The position numbers and the translations under genes are program-made. The notes beneath the pieces were generated by a model that had not been told where the DNA came from, did not search any database, and saw nothing but the letters and a program-made list of their open reading frames with translations. Shown one piece after another: positions 6,064 through 13,739 of a stretch of 15,620 bases of DNA. Source of the stretch: UBA11524 sp034104265 (GTDB lineage Bacteria > Bacillota > Clostridia > Christensenellales > Aristaeellaceae); contig JAXEEE010000087.1 in the NCBI GenBank assembly GCA_034104265.1, positions 1 through 15,620 of the forward strand, written 5' to 3'. Every line of letters begins with the position of its first letter. Within the stretch, counting starts at the first letter, position 1.

Positions 6064-6850
6064 GTTCCGCAAGTCCCTGACCGCGCTGATGACGCTGCTG
6101 GGGCTGACCGCCGGGCTGGAAGCCTACTTTCTGGCCGCGCTTTTCCTGGATAAGGAGAATCACCTGTTCATCGCCATGCTGCTGATGATGCTTTGCGCCT
6201 ACGCGGTGGCGGTGTATGCGTTCGTGCGGGGGGTGACCTCCTACTCCGGGGAGCTGAAGAGCCGCAGCGCGTATCTGATCTTCATGACCCCCAACTCCAC
6301 TCTGAAGATCATGGGCTCCAAGTTCCTCTACACCTTCGTCAACGGCCTGCTCTTTGCCGCGCTGTACGGGGCGCTGGGGCTGCTGGATCTGACGCTGACC
6401 CTGCAGAAGTACCAACGCTACGATGCCTTCTGGGGCGCGGCGCAGAACTTCCTGAAGGCCTACGGCGTGCATGTGGATCAGATCGCCCTGGGGCTGCTGG
6501 CGGGGACGGCTTATATCTTCCTGTCTCTGCTGGCGGTGATCGCCCTGGCGTACCTGGCCATCACCCTGAGCCACACGCTGCTGCGCGACCGCAAGGGCCG
6601 GGGGCTGGTTGCGCTGCTGATCTTCTTCCTGCTGAACTGGCTGGTCAACTGGTTCAGCGGCCTGTTCCCCTCCGCACTGGATCTGCTGGTGGTCTACGAC
6701 GGCGACATGGCCCAGGTCACCGGGCAGGTGATCGCCACCTCCCGGGAGGTGCTCCTGAGCATGCTGCCTGCGGCCCTCATCAGCCTTGGGGTGATCGTCC
6801 TGTCCTGGCTGGGCTGCGCGTGGATGCTGGAGCGGAAGGTCTCCCTGTAA
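6041..6850 (+). CDS. ABC-2 type transporter permease
   Basis: This 269-aa integral membrane protein begins with MLKLVKYEFRKSL, the amphipathic opening typical of ABC-2 permeases (compare 'KYEFRK'). About six hydrophobic segments can be read: near residues 14-34, 43-66, 97-121, 145-178, 187-207 and 236-260. They are separated by a polar cytosolic loop (SGELKSRSAYLIFMTPNS) that would contact the ATPase, and by a loop containing QKYQRYDAFWG. AGGGAGG (6025-6031) is 9 nt before the ATG, inside the end of the ATPase gene. With the upstream ATPase it should form a complete half-size exporter, probably a homodimer of each. No substrate-binding protein or regulator is adjacent. Family assignment is from topology and context, not a specific motif. 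Confidence 0.8.
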   Translation: MLKLVKYEFRKSLTALMTLLGLTAGLEAYFLAALFLDKENHLFIAMLLMMLCAYAVAVYAFVRGVTSYSGELKSRSAYLIFMTPNSTLKIMGSKFLYTFVNGLLFAALYGALGLLDLTLTLQKYQRYDAFWGAAQNFLKAYGVHVDQIALGLLAGTAYIFLSLLAVIALAYLAITLSHTLLRDRKGRGLVALLIFFLLNWLVNWFSGLFPSALDLLVVYDGDMAQVTGQVIATSREVLLSMLPAALISLGVIVLSWLGCAWMLERKVSL

Positions 6851-6869
6851 TTCCCCTTCCCTGTGACTG

Positions 6870-6889
6870 AAAGGAGTGCACAAGCCTTG
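6870..6889 (+). promoter_or_regulatory. Ribosome binding site and TTG start of pyrB
   Basis: AAAGGAG (6870-6876) is followed after 10 nt by TTG (6887-6889). An in-frame GTG at 6863 lies upstream of this ribosome binding site and has none of its own. The resulting N-terminus (M)RHLIDITDFSVEEI lines up with the usual PyrB opening of a basic-His-Leu motif followed by an acidic helix. Confidence 0.8.
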
Positions 6890-7801
6890 CGTCACCTGAT
6901 TGACATTACCGACTTCTCCGTGGAGGAGATCACTGCCGTGCTCAACCTGGCGGATGAGATGATCGCCCATCCCGCCGACTTCCGGGACGCCATGCGGGGC
7001 CGGATCCTGGCCACGCTGTTCTTTGAGCCCAGCACCCGCACCCGCCTGTCCTTCGAGTCGGCCATGCTGTCCCTGGGCGGCAGCGTCCTGGGCTTCTCCT
7101 CGGCGGACAGCTCCTCCACCGCCAAGGGCGAGTCCCTCACAGATACCATCCGCACCGTGGGCTGCTACAGCGACATCATCGCCATGCGCCACCCCAAGGA
7201 GGGCGCGCCCATGGCGGCCAGCTTCCGCTCCCCGGTGCCCATCATCAACGCCGGTGACGGCGGCCACAACCATCCCACCCAGACCCTCACCGACCTGATG
7301 ACCATCCGCCGGGAGAAGGGCCGCCTGGACCATATGGTCATCGGCCTGTGCGGCGACCTGAAGTTCGGCCGGACGGTGCACAGCCTCATCGGCGCCATGA
7401 GCCGCTACGAGGGCATCCGCTTCGTGCTGATCTCCCCGCCGGAGCTGAAGGTGCCCGCCTACATCACCCGGACGCTGAGCGACCAGGGCATTCCCTTCAC
7501 GGAGGTGGAATCCATGGAGGAGGTCATGCCCCAGCTGGACGTTTTGTACATGACCCGGGTGCAGAAGGAGCGCTTCTTCAACGAGGCCGACTACATCCGC
7601 CTGAAGGACACCTACATCCTTGACCCCGAGAAGCTCCGCACCGCCCGGGCCGACCTGAGCATCATGCATCCCCTGCCCCGGGTCAACGAGATCTCCGTCA
7701 AGGTGGACGATGATCCCCGGGCGGTGTACTTCAAACAGGTACGCAACGGCCGCTTCGTGCGCATGGCGCTGATTCGGACCCTTCTGGAGGACATGGCATG
7801 A
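6887..7801 (+). CDS. pyrB: Aspartate carbamoyltransferase, catalytic subunit
   Basis: PyrB (304 aa) condenses carbamoyl phosphate with aspartate, the committed step of pyrimidine synthesis. The carbamoyl-phosphate loop FEPSTRTR places Ser49-Thr-Arg-Thr-Arg53; the active-site 80s-type loop follows with DSSSTAKGES. NAGDGGHNHPTQTLTDL is the conserved central motif, and MHPLPRVNEIS (His261-Arg265) is the aspartate-side loop. The length equals that of typical bacterial PyrB when started at the TTG at 6887. The stop codon overlaps the pyrI start (ATGA), indicating coupled translation and a 1:1 supply of catalytic and regulatory chains. It lies 36 nt after the transporter permease gene. Confidence 0.95.
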   Translation: MRHLIDITDFSVEEITAVLNLADEMIAHPADFRDAMRGRILATLFFEPSTRTRLSFESAMLSLGGSVLGFSSADSSSTAKGESLTDTIRTVGCYSDIIAMRHPKEGAPMAASFRSPVPIINAGDGGHNHPTQTLTDLMTIRREKGRLDHMVIGLCGDLKFGRTVHSLIGAMSRYEGIRFVLISPPELKVPAYITRTLSDQGIPFTEVESMEEVMPQLDVLYMTRVQKERFFNEADYIRLKDTYILDPEKLRTARADLSIMHPLPRVNEISVKVDDDPRAVYFKQVRNGRFVRMALIRTLLEDMA

Positions 7802-8223
7802 ATATTGATTCGATCAAGCGCGGCATTGTGCTGGATCACATCCAGGCCGGCCGCAGCATGGACATCTACCGCTACCTGCACCTGGATGAGCTGGAATGCT
7901 CCGTGGCTATCATCAAGAACGTGAAGTCCGAGGCCATGGGCCGCAAGGACATCATCAAGATCGACGAGGCCATTGACATTGACCTGAACGTGCTGGGTTA
8001 CATTGACCCGGGCATCACGGTCAACATCATCGACGAGGGCCGCATTGCGGAGAAGAAGCACCTGAACCTGCCCCTGCGGCTGGTGAACGTGGTGCGCTGC
8101 AAGAATCCCCGGTGCATCACCTCGGCGGAGTCCTCGCTGGATCACATCTTCAAGCTGGCGGACGAGAAGCGCCGTGTCTACCGCTGCATCTACTGCGACG
8201 CGGAGCGCACGAAAAACAAATAA
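7798..8223 (+). CDS. pyrI: Aspartate carbamoyltransferase, regulatory subunit
   Basis: PyrI (141 aa) is the nucleotide-binding regulatory chain that joins PyrB trimers into an allosteric holoenzyme. The N-terminal allosteric domain starts MNIDSIKRGIVLDHI and continues to about residue 95 with KDIIKIDEAIDID. The C-terminal zinc domain has four cysteines at 101, 106, 130 and 133 (C-x4-C-x23-C-x2-C), the pattern that binds structural zinc and contacts PyrB. The length is a little short of the E. coli chain (about 153 aa), as is usual for clostridial members. The ATG overlaps the pyrB stop. It is the last gene of the operon, followed by hairpins and a strong terminator. Its presence implies feedback control of the enzyme by nucleotides, CTP or UTP being likely inhibitors. 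Confidence 0.93.
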   Translation: MNIDSIKRGIVLDHIQAGRSMDIYRYLHLDELECSVAIIKNVKSEAMGRKDIIKIDEAIDIDLNVLGYIDPGITVNIIDEGRIAEKKHLNLPLRLVNVVRCKNPRCITSAESSLDHIFKLADEKRRVYRCIYCDAERTKNK

Positions 8224-8250
8224 ACAAAGGAACGCGAAGCGAAAACGGGT

Positions 8251-8366
8251 CAAGGGGTGAAACCCCTTGCGCAGGTCCAGGGGCGGCGTTAGCCCCTGGC
8301 CGCCGGAGGCCCTGCGCCTGAAGGCGCAATTCCCACGCGCCTTTCGTGAATCTCCGATTCACGAAA
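8251..8366. repeat. Chained hairpin cluster downstream of pyrI
   Basis: Four stems follow one another: CAAGGGGT/ACCCCTTG (8251-8269), CCAGGGGC/GCCCCTGG (8277-8299), TGCGCC/GGCGCA (8313-8328) and an 11-bp stem TTTCGTGAATC/GATTCACGAAA (8342-8366). The second stem is the same as in repeat copy A (2671-2689), so this is a further, more distant member of the same style of intergenic element. None has a T run. The rest of the 300-nt pyrI to helicase gap holds the terminator at 8438-8469 and nothing else I can identify. Confidence 0.7.
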
Positions 8367-8437
8367 CAGCTCGCACAACCCCAAAGGAAAGGCGCATCTC
8401 CCCCGTTCCCCTGCGCCCCATGAAACCCCTATACGCC

Positions 8438-8469
8438 AAAAGCCGCAGATCAAATGATCTGCGGCTTTT
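8438..8469. terminator. Bidirectional intrinsic terminator
   Basis: AGCCGCAGATCA (8441-8452) pairs perfectly with TGATCTGCGGCT (8455-8466). It is flanked by AAA on the left and TTT on the right, which extend the stem and give a T run on both strands. It sits between the convergent pyrI (plus) and DEAD-box helicase (minus) genes and should end transcription from both sides. Confidence 0.9.
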
Positions 8470-8523
8470 CAATGCAGCAATCCGGATGATGGTCGGGCAC
8501 GAACGCTCTCTCTTGCAATTTTT

Positions 8524-9705
8524 CTAAATATGCTCGAAGAAGGGCTCGTCGTTCTCGTCCCGCAGCACCCCGTCGGTGAAGTGCAGCGGCAGGGGCTTGG
8601 CGATCATGTACTTCAGGATCTCGTCCATGCGCACGCTCTCCTGGAAGGTCACCAGGGAGAAGCTTACGCCGTGCTTGTGGGCGCGGCCCGTACGGCCGAT
8701 GCGGTGCAGGTAATACTCGTTCTCGCTGGGCAGGTCGAAGTTGATGACGGCCTCCACATCGTCCACGTCGATGCCGCGGGCCGCCACGTCCGTGGCAATC
8801 AAGATGGGGAACTTGCCCTTGCGGAAGTCGCTCATGGTCTGGTTGCGCTGGCTCTGGCGGATGTCGCCGTGGATGCACTCGGCCTCATAGCCCTCCTTCT
8901 TCAGGCGGCTGGTCAGCTTGTCCGTCATGAACTTGGTGTTGCAGAAAATCATGATCCGCTGGTACACGTCCGCATCCAGCAGGTACAGCAGGTGGTCGAT
9001 CTTCTTGTCCCGCTCGGTGGAGATGACGTACTGGGCGATCTGCGGCCGATCCTCCTTGGTGGCCTCCACGGTGATCTCCACCGGGTCGTGCTGGTACTTC
9101 CAGGCGATGGTCAGCACGTCCTGGTTGGTGGTGGCGGAGAACAGCACCAGCTGACGATCCATGGGCGTGGCGTCCATGATCTTCGTCACGTCCTTGACAA
9201 AGCCCATGTTGAGCATTTCGTCGGCCTCGTCCAGCACCATGGTGTGGACGGCGTCCAGGTGGACGTTGCCCCGGTTCATGTGATCCAGCAGGCGGCCCGG
9301 CGTGGCCACGAGAATCTGCGGCTTGCGCTTGAGGGCGTTCAGCTGCTTGGCAATGGGCTGTCCGCCGTAGATCACGGCGATGCGCACGCCCTTGATGAAC
9401 TTGGCCAGACGGGTCAGCTCGTCGGCAATCTGGATGGCCAGCTCCCGGGTGGGGGCCAGAACGATCTCCTGCACCCGGCTGTCCTTGAGCTGCACGTACT
9501 CCAGCATGGGGATGCCGAAGGCGCAGGTCTTGCCGGTGCCGGTGGGCGCGATGGCGTTGATGTCCGCACCGGCCATCATCAGCGGAATGGTGCGGGCCTG
9601 CACGGTGGAAGGGGTGGTAAAGCCCATATCCTCCACGGCCCGCAGGATCTCCTGGGAGAGATCCATCTGGTCGAAGGATGTGGGAATGGACTGGGTTTCA
9701 GACAA
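8524..9705 (-). CDS. DEAD-box ATP-dependent RNA helicase
   Basis: This 393-aa cytosolic RNA helicase has all core motifs. These are the upstream aromatic Phe11 and Q motif with Gln36, Walker A APTGTGKT (53-60), PTRELAIQI, TPGRLLDH, DEAD at 159-162, SAT, IATDVAARGID and HRIGRTGR (334-341). The protein stops about 50 residues after the last motif, so it has no long basic or RNA-binding tail such as DbpA or CsdA carry. The start is TTG at 9705, supported by AAAGGAG (9713-9719) 7 nt upstream; this keeps the aromatic residue ahead of the Q motif, which the next in-frame ATG would lose. It is 33 nt behind the TSCPD-domain gene and probably shares its transcript. Likely roles are ribosome assembly or mRNA unwinding and turnover; the exact one cannot be read. 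Confidence 0.93.
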   Translation of the reverse strand: MSETQSIPTSFDQMDLSQEILRAVEDMGFTTPSTVQARTIPLMMAGADINAIAPTGTGKTCAFGIPMLEYVQLKDSRVQEIVLAPTRELAIQIADELTRLAKFIKGVRIAVIYGGQPIAKQLNALKRKPQILVATPGRLLDHMNRGNVHLDAVHTMVLDEADEMLNMGFVKDVTKIMDATPMDRQLVLFSATTNQDVLTIAWKYQHDPVEITVEATKEDRPQIAQYVISTERDKKIDHLLYLLDADVYQRIMIFCNTKFMTDKLTSRLKKEGYEAECIHGDIRQSQRNQTMSDFRKGKFPILIATDVAARGIDVDDVEAVINFDLPSENEYYLHRIGRTGRAHKHGVSFSLVTFQESVRMDEILKYMIAKPLPLHFTDGVLRDENDEPFFEHI

Positions 9706-9738
9706 GGGTAGGCTCCTTTCGGCGGCAATGACGCTGCG

Positions 9739-9978
9739 TTAGTCGTGATAGGCGCGGATGGCCTTGGACAGCTGATCGGGGCAGGAGGTGTTGCCGCGGC
9801 AGGGCACACCCTCCAGGCGTGCCGCCACGTCCTCCGCCTTCTGGCCGACCACCATGCGGGCCAGGCCCTCGGTGTTGCCGGTGCAGCCACGGGTGAACTT
9901 GCAGTAGGTAATGATGCCGTCGCGGATCTCCAGATCAATCTGCGTGGAACAGGTGCCATGGGTCTTATAGCTGAACAT
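9739..9978 (-). CDS. TSCPD domain protein (small, cysteine-rich)
   Basis: This 79-aa protein carries the sequence NTSCPDQL near its C-terminus (TSCPD at 64-68), with further cysteines at 10, 26, 32 and 60. The order GTCSTQID, then a GCTGN turn, then a GVPCRG turn fits the stand-alone clostridial TSCPD family, related to the C-terminal domain of B12-dependent ribonucleotide reductases. There the domain is thought to bind metal or nucleic acid; the role of the free-standing protein is unknown. The start at 9978 is preferred to an in-frame ATG at 9987 because AAAGGA lies 8 nt before the former and touches the latter. It is the first gene of a two-gene unit with the DEAD-box helicase. Confidence 0.85.
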   Translation of the reverse strand: MFSYKTHGTCSTQIDLEIRDGIITYCKFTRGCTGNTEGLARMVVGQKAEDVAARLEGVPCRGNTSCPDQLSKAIRAYHD

Positions 9979-10100
9979 AGGATTCATCCTTTCATGCTTT
10001 GGTGTTACCTGTTTTACTTCGCCGCACGGGGAGCATTTTCCTGCTGCGCGCACCCATCCGGGCAAAAAGGCATACGCTGAGGCAGAAAGGGGTGAGCGTG

Positions 10101-10913
10101 ATGGCGGTGCTGCTTTGCTGCGGAGCGGACGGCCTGATGGCGCATCACGGGGCATGGCGGCGGCTTTCCTGCCCCCTGCCCTCGCCTGCCATGCTGGCGG
10201 CGCAGGCTGGCGGCGTGGCCATCGCGGACAACACCCAGCGCCTGGTGTGGCTGGGGGATGCGCTGTTCCCCGTGGCGGGCGGGGTGGAGTCACTGCTCCT
10301 GTGGCAGGGAAAGCCCCTTGTGCTCTCCGGTGAGGCGGACAGCCTGACGCTCTTCTCTCCCGCCGGAACGCCCCTGTTTCTGGCCCTCGCCGGGGTTTAT
10401 CCCCAGGACATGTGCCTGATGCCCGGCGGAAACGTGGCCGTCTGCGGCGGGGCGGAGGGAACGGTGCGGCTTCTCCGCCTGCCGGAGCTGACGGTCGAAA
10501 AAGTCATCCGCGTACCGGGCAGCGCCCAGCGCATCGCCTGGCAGGGCGGCTGCCTGTACATACTGTGCGCTGTGGAGGATGGCGGTCTGCGGTGCCTGCT
10601 GGGGCGGATTCATCCCCGCACCGGACGGTACGAGGCCCTGTCCGTGCTGCCGGGCTTGCCGGGGGCTATTCTGGCCGACGGTGGAAGCCGCCTGTGGGTG
10701 GCCGCCAGCGAGGCGCTGTACTGCTTCCGGCCCGGCGAGCGATCTCCCCGGCAGCGGTTCGGCGGCTTCGGGCTGATCCGGCACATGGCCTGCCGGGAGC
10801 ACCGTCTGCTCCTGTCCGACCCGGTGCTGGGCACGCTGATGCTGCTGGAATCACCCTTTCACCGGCCTCAAACGCTGATTTCCGGCGACGTGGGACAGGT
10901 AGCTTTCCTGTGA
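10101..10913 (+). CDS. Uncharacterised protein, probable beta-propeller
   Basis: I do not recognise a named family for this 270-aa protein. It consists of short hydrophobic strands separated by Gly/Asp turns, recurring about every 40-45 residues: LLCCGADGLM, GGVAIADNTQRLVWLG, GNVAVCGGAEGTVRLLRLPEL, GGCLYILCAV, GGSRLWVAASEALYCF and HRLLLSDPVLGTLMLLESP. That rhythm, with several 'x-V-x-R/W-L' strand ends, is what WD40, YncE or PQQ-type propellers look like. There is no signal peptide or membrane span, so it is probably cytosolic. The ATG at 10101 is 8 nt after GAAAGGGG; in-frame GTG codons at 10092 and 10098 are alternatives. It is divergent from the TSCPD gene and convergent with the GH31 gene, so it stands alone. 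Confidence 0.7.
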   Translation: MAVLLCCGADGLMAHHGAWRRLSCPLPSPAMLAAQAGGVAIADNTQRLVWLGDALFPVAGGVESLLLWQGKPLVLSGEADSLTLFSPAGTPLFLALAGVYPQDMCLMPGGNVAVCGGAEGTVRLLRLPELTVEKVIRVPGSAQRIAWQGGCLYILCAVEDGGLRCLLGRIHPRTGRYEALSVLPGLPGAILADGGSRLWVAASEALYCFRPGERSPRQRFGGFGLIRHMACREHRLLLSDPVLGTLMLLESPFHRPQTLISGDVGQVAFL

Positions 10914-10943
10914 CCTGCTGCTTGAGCAGCCTGCGCCCCAAGA

Positions 10944-10991
10944 ATGAAGGCGCGCCCCTTGTCAGACTGTGCAAGGGACGCGCCTCCATCC
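10944..10991. terminator. Hairpin between convergent genes
   Basis: AGGCGCG (10948-10954) plus CCCTTG (10956-10961) pairs with CAAGGG (10972-10977) plus CGCGCCT (10979-10985), with a single mismatch and a 10-nt loop. ATGAAGG and CCTTCAT can add an outer stem. There is no T run, so termination would be non-canonical, but its place between two convergent stop codons fits a shared terminator. Confidence 0.55.
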
Positions 10992-11049
10992 TTCATGAAT
11001 GTCCAGCGGCAGCATACCGCCGCAGCCTGCCCTGCGCCATCCGCATCCA

Positions 11050-13473
11050 TCATGCAGGGGATCCCATCGCGACGCTCATGCCGCGCCCGTCATAGACCAC
11101 GGGCATTTCTTCCTCCCGTCCCGCCAGGCGCAGCAGGAACCGCCGCGTCTGCGGCATGCCAGGGTAGCTGCCCTGCCGTGCGGAGAAGGTCAGCCTGTGT
11201 GCAGCATCGTCCCAGTGCAGCGCAATGCGGGCACACTCGCCCTGCTCGTAGCCGTAGCCGTCCCCTGCGTCATCGTACAGGATGAAGTCGCCGTCCGCGC
11301 CGGGGTAGACGGTGAGGGTTATGTCAGGATTGGCAGTTTCCCCCACGTGCTGCTGCACGGGGCCTAAGGGCAGGATGGCCCCCGCCCGGACGAACATGGG
11401 TACCGTGTCCAGCGGCGCGGCCGCCGTGACGGTTTGCCCGCCCTGGAGGGGCGTGCCGTCCTCCCAGGCGTACCAGATGGTTCCGGCGGGCAGATATACC
11501 TGCTCCGTCCAGTCAGGCTGCTCCGCCTTCTGGCCGTAGGGGCCGTATTCCATCCAGCGGGTCACCGGCTTGGCCAGGATGAAATCCCCCAGCAGCAGCT
11601 CATCGTCAATGGCGGTCAGGGCGGCGTCCTCCGGGAACATCAGCGCGGGGATGCGCAGCATGGGCATACCCGTGCGGGTGCATGCGTCCGCCAGCGTATA
11701 CAGATAGGGCACCAGGCGGCTGCGCAGGCGGATGGCCTTCTCGATCGCATCATACCAGGGGGTGCCGCGCTCGCCGAAGCGCCAGATTTCCCGGGGCGTG
11801 CCCGTGCCGTGGGAGCGCATCATGGGCAGGAGCATCCCCAGCTGCAGCCAGCGGACGTACAGCTCCCGGTAGCCGGGATCGTCCACGCCGTCCTCGAAAT
11901 CGCCCCGGGCGAACCAGGAGCCCTCCCAGGTCTGCGGGAAGAACCCGCCGATGTCCGTGGTCCAGCTGCTTTCTCCCGTGGCGCAGTAGTTCAGCCCTTC
12001 CGGCACCTGCCGGCGCAGCGTCTCCCAGGTGGCGCTCACATCCCCCGACCACACGAAGGTGCCGTACCGGTGCTGCCCCGCCCAGGAGGAGCGGGTCAGG
12101 TTCAGCACCCGCTTGCCGGAGGTCTCACACCGCTGGCCCTCATAGACGCCCATCGAGTGGTACAGGCTGTACAGGCTGATTTTCCCGGGATCCAGGTACT
12201 TCTTCGCCTCCGCCACGTTCATGGCGGCCCGCTCATGGGGCTCCGGCTTGACGGCCCCGTGCCAGTCCGCCTCGAAGGGCTCGGAGCAGTCGCACCACCA
12301 GGCATCGATGCCGTGGCGGAACAGGCCCCTGCTTACCTGCTGCCAGTACAGCTGCCGGGCCTTCGGATTGAATGCGTCGTAAATCACCCGGTTGCCCAGC
12401 ATGCAGCCCTGCTCCAGCATCTCCTGCCGGTTTTCGTTCCGCTCACCCTGCATGGAGGGCCAGATGGAGATCATCATTTTCGCACCCATGGCATGGAGCC
12501 GGTCGGTCAGTCCGTCCGGGTCGGGGAAGCGCTCCCGGTCAAAAACCTTGTACCCCCACTGGTCCTCGGGCCAGCTCTGCCAGTCCAGGACGATCATGTC
12601 CAGTGGAACCTCCCGGCGGCGGTATTCCGCCACCACGTCCAGCAACTCCTGCGCGTCCCGGTAGCGCTCCTTGGACTGCACGTAGCCGAAGGCGTAGCGG
12701 GGCGGCAGGGGCGTTGCGCCGGTGAGGGCGGCGCAGGTGCGCATCACACCGGGATAGCCCCCGGCCATGAAGTAGTAGGCCATCTCATCCGCGCAGTCAG
12801 CGTAGAGGTACGAGCCCTCCGCGTCATCGTGGAAGGCCATCATGCACCCCAGGTCCAGCAGCATACCCCACCCCCTGGTGGACACCAGCACCGGCACCAC
12901 GGCCTTCAGGTTGTGCTGGTACAGCGCGCGGGTCTTGCCCCGCAGGTTGCCATAGCCCTCCTCATGGGAGCCAAGGCCGTACAGGCCCTCGCCGGGGGCG
13001 AACTCGAAGGCTTGACGGCAAGCATAGGCCCGGCGCACCTCGTGGGTTTCGTAGTCCTCGGCGGAGGCGCGCACGCCGTCCACGCTTTGCCGCAGGGTGA
13101 TGTCACCCTGCCCGGAGAAGCTGTTCACCAGCACAGGCTTCTCCTGCATTTCGCAGGGGCGGCGCTGATCCTCCCGCAGCAGGACGCGTCCACCCTCATC
13201 CAGGAAGGTGATGCTGCCGTACATCCTGTCGATGACGGCGGTGATGCCCCCGGCAGTGACGCGAATCGTGCAGTCATCCTCGATGACCGTCAGCTGGCCG
13301 GGCTCCCGGTGGATGACCACGTCGCTTTCCACGGGCAGGAAATCCTCCCGCAGCGTCCTGGTGATCCGCAGCGCGCCGGCCTGCAGGGCTTCCACCCGCA
13401 GGCGCATGGCAGCGTTGTTCCGGGGAAAAGCGCAGGTCACGGCTGAGGGCGTGATGTGCATAGGTCTGAGCAT
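11050..13473 (-). CDS. Glycoside hydrolase family 31 (alpha-glucosidase/alpha-xylosidase type)
   Basis: This 807-aa retaining alpha-glycosidase is likely cytosolic, as no signal peptide is visible. The N-terminal beta-sandwich runs to about residue 250 and includes GEGLYGLGSHEEG. The catalytic barrel starts near PPRYAFGYVQSKERY (about 255). The nucleophile is Asp395 in WWCDCSEP and the acid/base is Asp478 in WSGDVSATWE. ARGDFEDG and MRSHGTGTPREIW are further barrel motifs. The C-terminal part has LLLGDFILAKPV and a DUF5110-like segment (TLTVYPGADGDFILYDDAGDG). AAAGGAG (13485-13491) lies 11 nt before the ATG. It would release glucose or xylose from imported oligosaccharides. Subfamily cannot be fixed by eye. 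It is intact although two adjacent genes, one of them glycosidase-like, are decayed. No transporter or regulator gene accompanies it in the window. Confidence 0.92.
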   Translation of the reverse strand: MLRPMHITPSAVTCAFPRNNAAMRLRVEALQAGALRITRTLREDFLPVESDVVIHREPGQLTVIEDDCTIRVTAGGITAVIDRMYGSITFLDEGGRVLLREDQRRPCEMQEKPVLVNSFSGQGDITLRQSVDGVRASAEDYETHEVRRAYACRQAFEFAPGEGLYGLGSHEEGYGNLRGKTRALYQHNLKAVVPVLVSTRGWGMLLDLGCMMAFHDDAEGSYLYADCADEMAYYFMAGGYPGVMRTCAALTGATPLPPRYAFGYVQSKERYRDAQELLDVVAEYRRREVPLDMIVLDWQSWPEDQWGYKVFDRERFPDPDGLTDRLHAMGAKMMISIWPSMQGERNENRQEMLEQGCMLGNRVIYDAFNPKARQLYWQQVSRGLFRHGIDAWWCDCSEPFEADWHGAVKPEPHERAAMNVAEAKKYLDPGKISLYSLYHSMGVYEGQRCETSGKRVLNLTRSSWAGQHRYGTFVWSGDVSATWETLRRQVPEGLNYCATGESSWTTDIGGFFPQTWEGSWFARGDFEDGVDDPGYRELYVRWLQLGMLLPMMRSHGTGTPREIWRFGERGTPWYDAIEKAIRLRSRLVPYLYTLADACTRTGMPMLRIPALMFPEDAALTAIDDELLLGDFILAKPVTRWMEYGPYGQKAEQPDWTEQVYLPAGTIWYAWEDGTPLQGGQTVTAAAPLDTVPMFVRAGAILPLGPVQQHVGETANPDITLTVYPGADGDFILYDDAGDGYGYEQGECARIALHWDDAAHRLTFSARQGSYPGMPQTRRFLLRLAGREEEMPVVYDGRGMSVAMGSPA

Positions 13474-13672
13474 AGTGCATGTCTCTCCTTTGCGGGGTGA
13501 TTACAACGGTCATTGCGCGGCTCCTGGGCTTGTACCTGGAAGTCCTGCTGTGCTTCCTATGAAACCACACAACCCGTATCCTGTCAAGACGGCAGGGCAT
13601 GGTTCATCGCGGCGGTCAGGCGGCAAGTCACGGATGCCGGGCCGCCCGCGGGAAATTGTCCCGCAGCGCAGG

Positions 13673-13713
13673 TTAATTTTCCGCACTGGTTCTGTTATGC
13701 TGTAAAGCAGCAT
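13673..13713 (+). promoter_or_regulatory. Possible promoter with inverted repeat ahead of the DUF6273-like gene
   Basis: TATGCT (13696-13701) with TG at 13693-13694 makes an extended -10; the -35 at a 17-nt distance (TTAATT, 13673-13678) is poor. The -10 overlaps a perfect 6-5-6 inverted repeat, ATGCTG-TAAAG-CAGCAT (13697-13713), which could be an operator. A closely similar string occurs on the minus strand at 15250-15264, upstream of the GH43 remnant. Confidence 0.4.
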
Positions 13714-13739
13714 CGGGCATATGAGGGAGGGACTGTTCC

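Noticed and set aside
13513..13739. ATG at 13513 as the start of the DUF6273-like gene
   Set aside because: There is no ribosome binding site, the translated stretch is Cys/Trp/Pro-rich without family character, and a promoter-like sequence and a strong ribosome binding site lie downstream.
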